From Crystallibacter degradans (GTDB lineage Bacteria; Actinomycetota; Actinomycetes; Actinomycetales; Micrococcaceae), in NCBI RefSeq assembly GCF_012952295.1, contig NZ_JABBCH010000001.1, positions 1 through 64,000 on the forward strand: a DNA stretch of 64,000 nucleotides, written 5' to 3'. Positions 7,456 to 16,860 of this stretch are shown in pieces. The translations under genes were made by a program, and so were the position numbers. The notes beneath the pieces are model-generated. The model saw only the letters and a program-made list of their open reading frames with translations, searched no databases and was not told the origin of the DNA. Every line of letters starts with the position of its first letter. Positions within the stretch are counted from its first letter, which is position 1.

Positions 7456-10400
7456 TCAGCCGGCTTTGCCGCCTGGGACCGGAAGCCCCGGGCAGGGCGG
7501 GTCATAATCGAAATCCGACGATATCCATTGGCCCCATTCCTGCTCGCTGATATTCCTGGTCAGCTTGGCGCACAAGGCTTTCGTCCAGTCTTCAGGGACC
7601 GGCCACACGCGCACACTGTTGTCCTGGCTGCCCGAGATGACCTGCCGGCTGTCATGACTGAAGGCAACAGTTTTCACTGCATCCCAGTGCCCCGCCATCG
7701 GATCACCAATCGACTTGCCGGTCGCATCCCACAGACGCACCATCCGGTCAGCGCCCCCGGACGCTAGATGCCGGCCGTCCCGGCTGAAAGCTACGTGGTT
7801 CACCGCGCTCTCATGTCCGCGCATAGGTTCCGCCGACGGCTCGCCGGTTTCCACCTCCCACAGACGTACCGTCTTGTCGCTGCTGCCCGAAGCAACTCGC
7901 TTTCCGTCGTGGCTGAATGCCACCCCGTTCACCGGTGCTTCATGCCCGGCAAGCGCATCGCCCCGTTGCTCTCCGGTCTTCGCGTCCCAGAGCCGCACCG
8001 ACTTGTCTTCGCCGCCGGAGGCTATCAGCTGCCCGTCAGGACTGAAGGCGACGCTGTTTACGTCGCCTTTATGGCCGGTCATCGGCTTCCCAACAGGCTC
8101 CCTGGTCTCCGCGTTCCACAGGCGCACTGAATCGTCCGCGCCGCCGGAGACCATCTGTTTTCCGTCGGGACTGAAGGCCACGCTCTTCACGGCGCCTTCA
8201 TTGCCGGTCATCGGCTCCCCTACCGGGTCGCCGGACTCCGCGTTCCACAGGCGCACGGTCCCATCCGCGCTGCCAGAGACCACTTGATTTCCATCCGGAC
8301 TGAAGGCAATCCCGAGCACCGGGCCCTGATGCCCGCTCATCTCCCCTTCGGCCTTTCTGGTGCCCAGGTTCCAGATCGTCATGCTGCCGTCACCACCGCC
8401 GGAAACGGCGCGGTCTGCTTCGGGGCTGATCCCGAGGCTCAGGACCCAGCTGGTCTGCTCCATTGGGACGCTGGCCGCGTTCCAGAGACGGATGGTGCCG
8501 TCACCCATGCCTGAAAGGATCCGCCGGCCGTTCGAACTGAAGTCCACGCTCCACACTTCCAGCCCGTGACCGGTCATCGCCGCGCCGGTCGGCTCGCCCG
8601 TTTCCACGTTCCACATTTGCAGGGTGTAGTCAGTGCTGCCGGAAACCAGCCGTTGCCCGTCCGGGCTGAAAGCGACACTTAGCACCCAGTTGGTGTGCCC
8701 GGTCATCGTCGCGGAAGGCAAGGCTGTAGTCAGATCCCACAGCATCACCGTGCGGTCGTTACTTGCCGACGCGATCCGGTTCCCATCGGGGCTGAACGCG
8801 ACGCCGTTGACCTGTCCGCCGTGCGCCTCCAGTACGAACAACTGCTGGCCGCTGATCGCGCCCCAGACACGGACCAGGTTGTCGGCCCCACCGGATGCAA
8901 CCCTCGACCCCGCTGGATCGAACGCGACACTCTTCACCGGGCTGCCGGGGACTCCCATCGGTTCCAGCAGCTGCTGACCGCTCTCCGCGCCCCACAGCCG
9001 CACTGTGCCGTCCTCGCCCCCGAAACAATGCGCGCGCCGCCGTCGTTGGGGCTGAAAGCAACACTGTTGATAAAGCCATCGTGCCCGGTCAGCGGCTCCC
9101 CTCGAGACTTGCCCGTCTCCGTGTCCCACAGCCGTATCGTCTCATCCTCGCCGCCGGAAACAATGCGCGCGCCGCCGTCGTCATCGGGGCTGAAAGCCAC
9201 GCTCTTCACTGCGCCCTCGTGCGCCTTCCCCTGCTCCCACAACTGCTCACCGGTCTCCGCGTCCCACAGCCGAATAGAGCCATCGGCGCTGCCGGAAACC
9301 GCCAGCTTTCCGTCCGGGCTGAACGCTGCACTGTTGACAGGAGATGCCGGCCTCTCCTCGGAGGCAGGAGTCACCTGCACCATCTTGTGGACATCGCGCT
9401 GGGCAACAACGGCGCCCACAATTACCCTCTCGCCTTCCGATGTTCGCACCAGCGACTGCGCGGCCAGCATTTGCTGCATCCCGCGAAGCTCACCGCCCGG
9501 GCGGGCCCCGGCCAGCATGGACTGCCCTTCGGCGGCCAGCTTTAGGGCGGTCGCCTCGCGACTGCGCTGATCTGCTTCATCAGCACTGCGAACAGCCTGG
9601 TCCTGTGCGAAGAAGGCGAGGACGAAGCCGAGCACCGCAACAAGTGCGATGACAGCCGTTACCGCCAGCACCATTCTGAGCACCTTCGATCGTTTCCGCA
9701 GCACCGCCGCGTGCGCCTCGGCTGCTTCCTGTTTCTCCCGGGCGGACTGCAGCTCGGCTTCCTTCCGCCGCTTCTCGGCAACACTCCGTTCCTCTTCCCG
9801 CGCACGTGACGCCAGGAGGAATTCGCGGTTCGGATCCAGCCGGTTCCGGAATCCGGGCCGAGCGGACAGCCGTTCGGCACCGATGAGTCTTCCCCCTTCG
9901 AAGAGCCACGCTTCGTTGCGGGAGCTGCGTTCCCAAGCGGCTGCCGCACGCTCAAGGTTGTCCGCCTCTTTGAGGTCCTCCCGCTCGGCGGCGAGCCACC
10001 CGGCCAGCTCGTCCCACTGGCGCAGGAGGCTCTCCAGCGCCACCTCGATAACGGTTTCCCCGCCGCGGTTGTCCTGAACCAGCAGGCGCTTCTCCACCAT
10101 TGCATCGACCAGCGGGCGGGCATCGCCCGGCAGGTCGGCCAGACTTGCCACTCGGCGGATGGGCTGATCGTTGTCCGGATTGATCGTCGCCAGCCACGGG
10201 ATGAAGGCCGACCGCAGGAGCGCCAGCTGCCGCTGCCGCTGCTCGGGGTGATGGGATAGCAGCGCGTCGACCTCCGTCTGCACCACGCGCTGCAACCCGC
10301 CCATCGCCTCGTACTCGGCAAGGGTAAGTTGGCCTCTGGCGCCATAGTCCTGATAGAGCCGCGCAAGGGTCAGGGCAAGCAGCGGCAGTGTGTCGGCCCC

Positions 10401-11717
10401 GGCAGTGCAGTCGGCCAACAGCCGGTCCACCAGGGCCGGCTCCAGCGTCAGCGGATGTCCGGCCGCCGTGGCTCGGGCAGCGGGTCCGAGGATGACCTCT
10501 TTGAATTGGACCACGGGCATCGGTTTGAGCTCGTCGAACACAACGCTTTTAATGCCGGCCAGTTGCGGGGCGGTCTGCAGCGCCTCGTAGAAATCGGCGC
10601 GGATGGTGCTGGCCACGATGAGCGCCGGCCCGGTGCCGTCGTCGTACTCAAGCAGCCGCGCCACCAAGTCCAGGAAGCCGGCTGCCTCGGGGCCCGCGTC
10701 CGCGTTGAAGAGTTCCTCGGCCTGGTCGAGCGGCAGCACAAGTGTGGGCGCCGGTGATTCCTCCAATGATTCAGGGTCCTCAGTTTCCTCCGGAGCCTCC
10801 TGCAGCCGTTCCGCAGCAACGTTCCGGGCTTCCATCAGCCATTCCCGGATGCGGTCGGTGTTGTTTCGCACGCAGGCTTCCTTGATTTGCCCCAGCGACG
10901 GATGCCTCAGCCCCAGCCCGGTGCGCAGCTCCTGTATGGCGCGGGCGAACCCCTGCTCTCCGGTGAGTGCGCTGCGCTCCGGACGCACTATCTCCAGCGG
11001 CAGGAAATGACGGTCCTCCCGCCGCAACCGCGGCAGCAGCCCCGCCCGCAGGAATGAGGACTTGCCTGTGCCGGAGGGGCCGAGGATCACGAACAGGGAC
11101 TCCACCCCGGAACTGCGCATCCCCCGCAGAGCGTCGAGACCCCGGACAATCTGCCCGTCCCTGCCGAAAAACACCGCCGCGTCCGTTTCCTGCAGCGGCT
11201 CCCATCCCCGATAGGGGGCCCGGTCCGGATCGCTCGACGGCGGCCAAGCGAAATGTTCCGCTCCGATCCCGGCCTTCCGCAACCCCCGTCGCAACTGTTG
11301 CAGCGCCTCTGTACGAAAGACGACGACGCCGGCCGTTCCGTTTGCTTCAATCGGGATCTCGGTAGCCGGACCATCACCGAACAGGTCGCAGCGCTGCCAC
11401 TCGCGGGTAATGCTCTCCACAGGTTCGAGCCGTGCGCACAGGATCAGCTTGCCGAGATTCTCCGCCGTCCGGTACTCGGTCAGGCATTCGCGCGAGGATT
11501 CCCAATGAGCCGAGATCAGGCAGATCACCACCTCGCAGCGCTCGTTGGCCCGACGCAGTGCCTCCTTCCAGCGCTCACCCGGTGCGATGCCTGTATAAGG
11601 GTCCAAGTCCAGGAAGATCTCGTCCTCCAGCCCCGGCACCTGCTCCACGAGCCAGCGTTTCAACGCGATGGCCTGGAGGCTGTCTCTGCTCGAATGGCTC
11701 AAGAAGACGCGAGACAT
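7456..11717 (-). pseudogene. TIR-nSTAND-WD40 protein, frameshifted in one WD repeat
   Basis: One gene split by a single-base loss near 9017-9021 (frame 1: 11717-8934; frame 2 continues to 7456). The joined product would be ~1420 aa. N-terminal TIR domain (SRVFLSHSSRD; Trp72, Cys78 and Glu81 fit the NADase W-x5-C-x2-E pattern); nSTAND ATPase with GRD entry motif, Walker A GPSGTGKSS (~211) and Walker B-like LVLPLDQAEELF; an alpha-helical region; one membrane helix (~680-704, VLRMVLAVTAVIALVAVLGF); then 14 WD40 repeats from ~790. The STAND/WD40 part would sense a trigger and the TIR part degrade NAD+ (family knowledge). As it stands translation ends after the second complete WD repeat, so it could be broken, a sequencing error, or reversible. 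First gene of the operon with patatin. Confidence 0.85.
9017..9021 (-). other. Frameshift site in the WD40 region
   Basis: A C5 run (plus strand) where the parallel repeat at ~9146-9156 has GCCGCCGG. Compare CTCGCCCCCGAAACAATG here with CTCGCCGCCGGAAACAATG there: one base is missing. Restoring it joins IVSG to GEDGTVRLWGAESG and rebuilds a perfect WD repeat. Confidence 0.8.
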
Positions 11718-11927
11718 GTTCTCACCCCTGGTTCCGTGCGCAGAAGCACTTCTAGCGGTGGCAACCGCGAGCGGGTACCACCGTTCAGTTCATCAGGGGA
11801 GCGTTACTGGGGCGTTACGGCCCCTCCTTGCACCAACATACGGTAGCGGTGAACAAGCGCGTCCTCGACAACGCCGGGCCCTCACGCACGCCTCGGCCGC
11901 CCAGTATGTTCCGGCTGGTGAGCCTGT
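11718..11927. other. Intergenic region between hipA and the TIR gene
   Basis: About 210 bp. Contains only a weak inverted repeat (CGGTGG / CCACCG around 11755-11785). It presumably carries the promoter for the minus-strand TIR-nSTAND-WD40 operon. Confidence 0.3.
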
Positions 11928-13184
11928 CTAGTCCTGCCGGAGCCGATCGATCTGGCCTTTGACCAGCGTGGGAATGTCCGCCGGTACGGACGGGAACCGC
12001 TCCGTCGCCGTGTCGAGCGCAGCGTCCAGCCGGTCAAGGGTCTCGTCGACCGTCTTTTCCGCCATCCGCCGCGGGATACCCCAGGCAGCCCCTTCATCGG
12101 CCAGATGGCTGCGGGTCATCCGCGTGATGTTCTCCATTCCGCCAACCCAGAGGCCCGCGGTCACGGTCGCGGGAAGGAAGGCCAGAGTGGGCACGACATC
12201 GTAAAGCGGTGAGACCGTCAGCCCACCCGGCGTCAAGAGAACAGAGGTGTTCTTGGCATGGGCATCGGCATTGCATAGTGCTATGTTGACGATGACCTGG
12301 CGCAGCAACACCTGCAGCTGTTCACGCGGGTTGCGGGCATACTGGCGCAGGACCCGTGAAATCTTGACCAGGGACGGCCGGACGGCCGGAGTCCCGTCCT
12401 CGTTTTTCACGCGCGAGTCCGAGTACTTGGCCAGCGGCGGTGAGCCGAGCATCTGGCAGCCGTCTTCCTGGTGGATCCGTCTGGTGCCCCCGTTCCCGGG
12501 TTCCCGGTCGTAGCGGGTGACCATCAACGCCGGCCTGCCTTGGGCGCTGGCTTGCAGGGAGACCTCGGCGGCCGGCGTTGCGGCGGACGCGACGGTCATC
12601 GCCCAGCCCTCTGCGGCGGCCATGCCCGGATACTCGATCTTCTCCGGCTTGATGATGTGGGTGGACAGCGCCCCTTCAAGCGGCAGTGCCCACCCCTCCA
12701 GTGTCCGGGCAAGCAGCAGCTTGGACTGGACCCCGCCGAGCGAGCTGCGGACCACGCCGCCACCGGCCACGGGCCACTGCGGCAGGGTATCCAGCCGTGC
12801 GGCCACCTCATCGTCGGTAAGGGGCTGGTAATGCCCGCCTCTGTTCGGCTTGAAGCCTTCCGGTCCGACGGCGACGGCGCCGGCACACTCCCAGCCGATG
12901 GCTTCCAACAGGGCGAAGTCATCGTAGGCGGGAACTCCTGCCGCTGCCGCTGCGGAAGCCCGCTGTTCGCCTTCAGGCAGCAGGTTCGCGAACCAGTTCC
13001 GCGTTGGCACGGGCCCGACTGGCTCGGCGGCCACCGGCAGGGAGCAGGAGAGCAGAGGCTGGCCGGCATGGCGGGTCACGGTTTCGGGAGTGTAGCTGAA
13101 GGTGGCGCTGCGGTTGCGGTGGATCTCGATGCGTCCGGTCAGCTGGCCGTGCAGGAGGACGTCGAGCCGGCGGACGGCAGGCAT
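11928..13184 (-). CDS. hipA: HipA-family serine/threonine kinase toxin
   Basis: 418 aa, the normal HipA length. N-subdomain (RRLDVLLHGQLTGRI, FANLLPEGEQR), the P-loop-like autophosphorylation segment SSLGGVQSKLLL, the HIIKP lysine strand, catalytic loop NADAHAKN and metal-binding SPLYDVVP are intact. HipA kinases phosphorylate tRNA synthetases and halt growth unless bound by HipB. The ATG overlaps the hipB stop (ATGA). No lesion is visible, so this is the one apparently functional toxin-antitoxin module in the island. Confidence 0.93.
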   Translation of the reverse strand: MPAVRRLDVLLHGQLTGRIEIHRNRSATFSYTPETVTRHAGQPLLSCSLPVAAEPVGPVPTRNWFANLLPEGEQRASAAAAAGVPAYDDFALLEAIGWECAGAVAVGPEGFKPNRGGHYQPLTDDEVAARLDTLPQWPVAGGGVVRSSLGGVQSKLLLARTLEGWALPLEGALSTHIIKPEKIEYPGMAAAEGWAMTVASAATPAAEVSLQASAQGRPALMVTRYDREPGNGGTRRIHQEDGCQMLGSPPLAKYSDSRVKNEDGTPAVRPSLVKISRVLRQYARNPREQLQVLLRQVIVNIALCNADAHAKNTSVLLTPGGLTVSPLYDVVPTLAFLPATVTAGLWVGGMENITRMTRSHLADEGAAWGIPRRMAEKTVDETLDRLDAALDTATERFPSVPADIPTLVKGQIDRLRQD

Positions 13185-13435
13185 CAGCTGCCCTCCGCTC
13201 CGTTGCCGGAGGCCGGCGTGCCTTTTGGAGCGAGGGCAAAGTAGCTGCCCAGGATCTCCAAGGCCTTCAGCGCAGTATCAAGGGAGACACTGCCGGATCC
13301 GTTCTCGAAAGCGATGATGGTTCCGCGCGAAACGCCTACCCATTCGGCCAGTTCGCCCTGGGTCATACCCTGCGCCTTGCGCTGCTGGCGCACGTAGCGG
13401 CCAAAATCGGCCGCACCGTAGCCCGGTACCCACAT
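13184..13435 (-). CDS. hipB: HipB-type HTH antitoxin/repressor
   Basis: 83 aa with a single Xre/HTH_3 domain (YVRQQRKAQGMTQGELAEWV, SRGTIIAFENGSG). It is expected to bind the palindrome upstream and to hold HipA inactive. AGAGGG precedes the ATG by 4 nt. Translation is coupled to hipA by the ATGA overlap. Confidence 0.9.
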   Translation of the reverse strand: MWVPGYGAADFGRYVRQQRKAQGMTQGELAEWVGVSRGTIIAFENGSGSVSLDTALKALEILGSYFALAPKGTPASGNGAEGS

Positions 13436-13448
13436 ACTGCCCTCTCAC

Positions 13449-13511
13449 TTTGTCGCCTATTTTGAACATTACGACAAAGAAGCGCGAATGTCCAAGATAA
13501 TGGACATTCGC
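13449..13511 (-). promoter_or_regulatory. hipBA promoter with palindromic operator
   Basis: GCGAATGTCC-N8-GGACATTCGC (13484-13511) is a perfect 10-bp inverted repeat. Its core TGTCC-N8-GGACA has the geometry of the E. coli HipB operator TATCC-N8-GGATA. Read on the minus strand, TTGGAC inside the palindrome is a good -35 and TAATGT 18 nt on a plausible -10. A second inverted repeat TTTGTCG/CGACAAA spans 13449-13478. Autorepression by HipB is inferred. Confidence 0.65.
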
Positions 13512-13588
13512 TGGTGTGGACCTAAATGCCCAACATTATGAGCATCGCACCGAGTTCCTGGCACACCGGCAGGAACTCCTGCCCGGCC

Positions 13589-14629
13589 CTATTCCGTATG
13601 TCTTTTACCGCCATCTCCTGCGGAGTCGCGCTCCGGCGGCCGGTAGCCGGCGACAGCGGCGCGGATATCGCCCTCTTCGTGCCCGCCCTTCTTCTTGCCG
13701 AACGGCAGCACCTTCAGCAGCGGGTGCAGGATGGCCATGATAACGAGGCCCCACGCGAGTCCGAGGACAGCCGAGCACAGGGTGTTCACGAGCCAGGCTA
13801 GGAAGCCACCGGCCACCGGGATCCCGGCGAACGGGCCCTCGAGGACGTGGACCAGGTCGTACGGCGCGTGCCAGCCGAGGGAATATACCCCCTGGAGCAT
13901 GATGTGCCCACCAACCCAGAGCATGGCAATCGTCCCGACGAAGGTGATCGCAGCGAGCACGGCGGGCATGCCCTTGACGAGCAGCGCGCCAAAGCGTTTC
14001 GCGCCCGCGGAGTTTTTGGTGGTCAGGTGCAGGCCGATGTCGTCCATCTTGACGATGAGCCCGACGGCGCCGTAAACGATCGCCGTAATCGCAATCGCCA
14101 CGACAACCAGGATGAACGCCCGGACCCACAGCGACTCGGTGGCTACCTCGTTCATCGAGATGACCATGATCTCGCAGGACAGGATGAAGTCGGTGGTGAT
14201 CGCGCCCTTGGTGACCTTAGCCTCCGCCTCAGGGCCCCGTTCGACCGCCGGCGTGTGCTCGGCCTCATGGTCACCACGGACCTTGTGCCAGACCTTCTCC
14301 GCACCCTCGTAGCAAAGGTAGGTGCCGCCCAGCATGAGGATGAACGGGATGATCACCGGGATGAAGGCGCTGATAAGCAGCAGCGCCGGAAGGATGATCA
14401 ACAGCTTGTTCCGGAGCGAGCCCCAGAAGATCTTTTTGATCATCGGCAGTTCGCGGGACGGGTCCGCCCCGGATACGTACTGCGGAGTCACAGCGGCGTC
14501 GTCGATCACCACACCGGCGGCCTTGGTCCCGGCCCTGGCGGCACCGGCAGCGACGTCGTCCACCGAGGCGGCCGCTATGCGGGCCAGGGCTGCGACGTCG
14601 TCCAGCAGGGCAACAAGGCCGCCGCTCAC
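13589..14629 (-). CDS. DUF808 (YedI-like) inner-membrane protein
   Basis: 346 aa. It begins SGGLVALLDDVAALARIA, the DUF808 signature, and carries several hydrophobic helices (LLIILPALLLISAFIPVII, AFILVVVAIAITAIVYGAV, AVLAAITFVGTIAML, LGLAWGLVIMAILHPLL) plus the conserved GAITTDFILSCEI segment. I placed the start at GTG 14629 because GGAGA lies 6 nt upstream. The family is widespread with no settled function. It sits between hipBA and the mfd fragment without an obvious operon partner. Confidence 0.85.
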   Translation of the reverse strand: MSGGLVALLDDVAALARIAAASVDDVAAGAARAGTKAAGVVIDDAAVTPQYVSGADPSRELPMIKKIFWGSLRNKLLIILPALLLISAFIPVIIPFILMLGGTYLCYEGAEKVWHKVRGDHEAEHTPAVERGPEAEAKVTKGAITTDFILSCEIMVISMNEVATESLWVRAFILVVVAIAITAIVYGAVGLIVKMDDIGLHLTTKNSAGAKRFGALLVKGMPAVLAAITFVGTIAMLWVGGHIMLQGVYSLGWHAPYDLVHVLEGPFAGIPVAGGFLAWLVNTLCSAVLGLAWGLVIMAILHPLLKVLPFGKKKGGHEEGDIRAAVAGYRPPERDSAGDGGKRHTE

Positions 14630-14735
14630 AGATCGTCTCCGCAATGCACGACGGCGGACTGATGGTCGTGGAGGTCACAGTTGACGCGCATGATCAGCAT
14701 GCTTTGAGTATATGACGGCGGGCGGCCCGGCTGGC

Positions 14736-14870
14736 AGCAACGCGGCGCGCAGTCCCGGACACGCGCCAAGCTGCGGATCCTCGCTGCGCTCGCACGCCGG
14801 CCGGAATGCGTAAAGCCGCACCCCCTCGAAGGACTTATCTTCACCGAGGGCAGCGTGCATTCCGCAGTCA
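14736..14870 (-). pseudogene. mfd: Decayed duplicate of the mfd 5' end
   Basis: The minus strand encodes LGEDKSFEGVRLYAFRPAC then ERSEDPQLGACPGLRAALLP, colinear with Mfd residues ~9-47 (LAEDKSFERVRLYASRPAG then ERSEDLQIGAPPGLRAALLA). By eye the DNA matches mfd over ~130 bp without gaps at about 85% identity, in the same orientation. It lies in a short ORF (14675-14881) that runs into unrelated sequence. It is a direct repeat with the true mfd 5' end 10.6 kb away. Confidence 0.85.
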
Positions 14871-14884
14871 CAGCCCTCCAACCG

Positions 14885-15095
14885 CAGCTACGGGGCTGCC
14901 TAAAAGACACCGAAACTGATTATTGACAGCGTCAGATGGGCGGCTGGACAATATGGGAACGAACGTAATCCATGTCTTTATTGAGCATTTCCCACTCTGT
15001 CAGGTGACCCGAACACGCCATCTGGTGATTGTGAAAGTCCCTGTATCCGGCAGCGGCCTTGCTGCACTTTATTTCGCTGAGTCCAGGGGAAAACT
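14885..15095. other. Intergenic region before the four-gene operon
   Basis: About 210 bp between the mfd fragment and the plus-strand operon. It should hold the operon promoter; no convincing boxes or hairpin found. Confidence 0.3.
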
Positions 15096-16013
15096 ATGCG
15101 TGCCAGCGTTCAAGATTATTGGTCCACTTTTAATGCTCCGCTCGAGGGCCGCGTTCCGTTCATGTACCTCGATGTCAAAGGGTTCGTCAGTACCGGCGTC
15201 GGGAACCTGATAGATGCCACTGCACGGGAACTCTCGCCACCGACACCGGCCGAACGTGAGGCATCGTTGCGAATTACCCGCGCTATAGCCTGGCAACGAA
15301 ACGGCAGCGGTCCGGCTGACCCTGCAGAGATCGATGCTGAGTGGGACAGAGTGAAGGCCCGAATGGATCTGGCACCTAGAGGCGGCGGGCATTTCGCTCC
15401 CCCAGTAACCACCCTGCACATCACGAACCAGGAAATTGATCGGATCGTGGATGAAAAGCTACATCAGATGGAGACCCTGCTCAAGGGCAGGTCGGATTTT
15501 GCCTCTTTCGATACCTGGCCTGCAGACGCGCAATTGGCCCTGCTCAGCATGTCCTGGGGCATGGGTCCCATGTTCAGATTTCCCAGGTTTCAAGCGTTTG
15601 TATCGCAGAGGAACTGGACGGGTGCTGAGGCCGAGTGCCGGTTCAACCCGGAAGTCGGAACAATTGTCACGCGTAACAACCTCAACCAACAATGTTTCCG
15701 GAACGCAGCCCGAGTAGATGCAGAAGGCCTTGATCCAGAAGTGCTGCTTATCAGCAACGGTTCGCAAGGGCCGGTGGTCCCCGACACTCTGATTGACTTG
15801 GCGACGGTAGCTGGAATCCAGTCGGCCCTCACAGCGCTCGGATACGATCCGGGTCCAATCGATGGCATCAGCGGCAGCCGGACCACCGCAGCTATCCGGC
15901 AATTCCAGACCGATCAGGGTCTGGCCTCAGACGGCATCGCCGGCCCTAATACGCGGGCCGCTTTGGCCGCAGCGCTTGGTCAGCTCGGCATTCAATCGGT
16001 AAATGGAGGTTGA
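15096..16013 (+). CDS. Lysozyme-like (GH24-type) protein with peptidoglycan-binding domain
   Basis: 305 aa, no signal peptide. The N-terminus (EGRVPFMYLDVKGFVSTGVG) matches the T4-lysozyme pattern: Glu17, Asp26 eight residues on, then Ser32/Thr33 in place of Thr26, so muramidase activity is plausible. The C-terminal ~60 residues (IQSALTALGYDPGPIDGISG, TTAAIRQFQTDQGLASDGI) are a PG_binding_1 domain. AGGGGA lies 5 nt before the ATG. It is the first gene of a tight plus-strand operon; the stop is 3 bp from the next start. Lack of an export signal suggests holin- or lysis-dependent release or an assembly role (inference). Confidence 0.8.
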   Translation: MRASVQDYWSTFNAPLEGRVPFMYLDVKGFVSTGVGNLIDATARELSPPTPAEREASLRITRAIAWQRNGSGPADPAEIDAEWDRVKARMDLAPRGGGHFAPPVTTLHITNQEIDRIVDEKLHQMETLLKGRSDFASFDTWPADAQLALLSMSWGMGPMFRFPRFQAFVSQRNWTGAEAECRFNPEVGTIVTRNNLNQQCFRNAARVDAEGLDPEVLLISNGSQGPVVPDTLIDLATVAGIQSALTALGYDPGPIDGISGSRTTAAIRQFQTDQGLASDGIAGPNTRAALAAALGQLGIQSVNGG

Positions 16014-16016
16014 AGG

Positions 16017-16775
16017 ATGAACGCCTTCGACTTGGAAGTGAGCAATCCCTTCCCTGCCGGATATGACCGCTCCTATGGAGGCCCGGGGCAGGGAGGACAT
16101 GTTTCGGAGCACTGGTACATTCAGTACGGCATGGATCTCGGCGCTCCGGGTGGCACCGGGGTACACGCGGCCTTCGGCGGACATATCACCAGATTGAATA
16201 CGCAGAATATCAATCTCTCAGCCGGCAAGGTCTATGGGGCGGAAATCTTTATGCGTTCCCATAACGATCGAATGGGAGCGTTCTTCACGCATCTGAACAG
16301 CCTGCCCACGGGTCTGTCACAAGGTTCGCAAGTCACCCGGGGACAGCCGCTGGGACAAGTCATCGCCACATCTACGCCCCACGTACATATGGCGCTGGTT
16401 GAGATCGTCAACGGCCAGTATGTGGGAGTCGATTTGTATCAGTTGTTCCAGTCGACGGCGAACACGACGGACACTTTCACCGTCACCTTCCACCAGGACG
16501 GCACAACGCCGCCTTCCTACGGAGGCGGCACCAACGGCGGAACCGGCGGATTCGGGGAGTTTGGCACACTATCCACTGTGTACGAGATTCAAGGTGCGCT
16601 GATCGCGCTCGGCTATGATCCCGGTACGCGGGACGGCATCAGCGGGCCCCGAACAACAGCGGCCATCATGCAATTCCAAACGGCCAACGGCCTCGTTGCC
16701 GATGGCCTGATAGGCCCGATAACCCGCGCAGCCATAGGCGCGGCTTTGGTTGCCGCAGGCCTGATCCCGGGCTGA
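16017..16775 (+). CDS. M23-like peptidase domain protein with peptidoglycan-binding domain
   Basis: 252 aa, no signal peptide. The M23/LytM-like core is visible: YGMDLGAPGGTGVHAAFGG then QVTRGQPLGQVIATSTPHVHMAL. The HxH zinc pair (PHVHM) and the metal-binding Asp are kept, but the first canonical histidine (H-G-x-D) is tyrosine here, so catalysis is doubtful. A glycine-rich linker leads to a PG_binding_1 domain (IQGALIALGYDPGTRDGISG) closely similar to that of the preceding gene, so the domain was probably duplicated within the operon. GGAGG overlaps the preceding gene's end. Confidence 0.8.
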   Translation: MNAFDLEVSNPFPAGYDRSYGGPGQGGHVSEHWYIQYGMDLGAPGGTGVHAAFGGHITRLNTQNINLSAGKVYGAEIFMRSHNDRMGAFFTHLNSLPTGLSQGSQVTRGQPLGQVIATSTPHVHMALVEIVNGQYVGVDLYQLFQSTANTTDTFTVTFHQDGTTPPSYGGGTNGGTGGFGEFGTLSTVYEIQGALIALGYDPGTRDGISGPRTTAAIMQFQTANGLVADGLIGPITRAAIGAALVAAGLIPG

Positions 16776-16860
16776 GCCTGGTTGCCGGTCCTTCCAGGAC
16801 TAGTCGACCTGGGTGAAAACGGCCGGAGAAACGCTTTCGCGACTATCCGAGGAGCGCATC

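Noticed and set aside
6124-7767. 547-codon plus-strand open frame over the patatin gene
   Set aside because: Shadow of the patatin frame; no recognisable domain or ribosome site.
15096-16775. Prophage lysis cassette
   Set aside because: No holin or phage structural gene adjoins; the two giant genes follow in the same operon.
16813-16860. Earlier in-frame start for the 989-aa protein
   Set aside because: No ribosome site; ATG 16861 has GAGGAG at 6 nt.
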